Source: an uncultured Bacteroidota bacterium (lineage in GTDB: Bacteria; Bacteroidota; Bacteroidia; Bacteroidales; SZUA-534). From it: a DNA stretch of 5,679 nt. The stretch's first letter is position 1; every line of letters begins with the position of its first letter. Of the stretch, positions 5,619-5,679 are shown piece after piece. A model generated the notes under the pieces. That model made no database searches. It was not told the DNA's origin and worked only from the letters and a program-made list of their open reading frames with translations. A program made the translations under genes and the position numbers. The DNA is taken from the NCBI GenBank assembly GCA_937899145.1, contig CALBPW010000526.1:1-5679 (forward strand). The letters are read 5' to 3'.

Positions 5619-5679
5619 GTTTGCATAAAAATATTTAACAATAATTATAAGAAGGTTTGGTATTGATAATCAACACATT

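Overview
The window reads as a metagenomic contig built from two, and probably three, stretches of unrelated bacterial DNA. No transposase, integrase, phage gene, CRISPR array, rRNA or tRNA was recognised. I do not see a new biological system; the most informative features are the seams and what they cut.

Region A (1 to about 480, about 45% G+C by hand count) carries the inside of a polytopic membrane protein on the + strand. It looks like a GT-C-type glycosyltransferase or mannosyltransferase-like protein from a Clostridia/Lachnospiraceae-type Firmicute. It has no start in the window, carries an in-frame TAG at 436-438, and ends abruptly near 480.

Region B (about 480 to 2475, AT-rich) looks spirochaetal, Treponema-like. 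It holds a complete 584-residue outer-membrane beta-barrel protein on the - strand, with some resemblance to the Wzi capsule-assembly family. A divergent intergenic region with sigma70-style promoters follows. It leads to a second secreted-protein gene on the + strand, with a strong Shine-Dalgarno, which is cut off just after its signal peptide.

Region C (about 2475 to 5679) is Bacteroidota, probably Bacteroidales. All three genes are on the - strand: a secreted endonuclease I-family nuclease with a C-terminal type IX secretion (T9SS) sorting domain cut at the seam, a DUF5606 protein, and a membrane-anchored or secreted protein with two repeated beta-sandwich-like units. Promoters here fit the Bacteroidota form (TTTG about 20 bases before TAnnTTTG), there are no strong Shine-Dalgarno sites, and two rho-independent terminators separate the genes, so each appears to be its own transcription unit.

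The switch in expression signals at about 2475, together with two genes truncated at the same point from opposite sides, is the main evidence for a chimeric join. An assembly or amplification artefact is more likely than a natural rearrangement. Gene neighbourhood should therefore not be used for inference across 480 or 2475.
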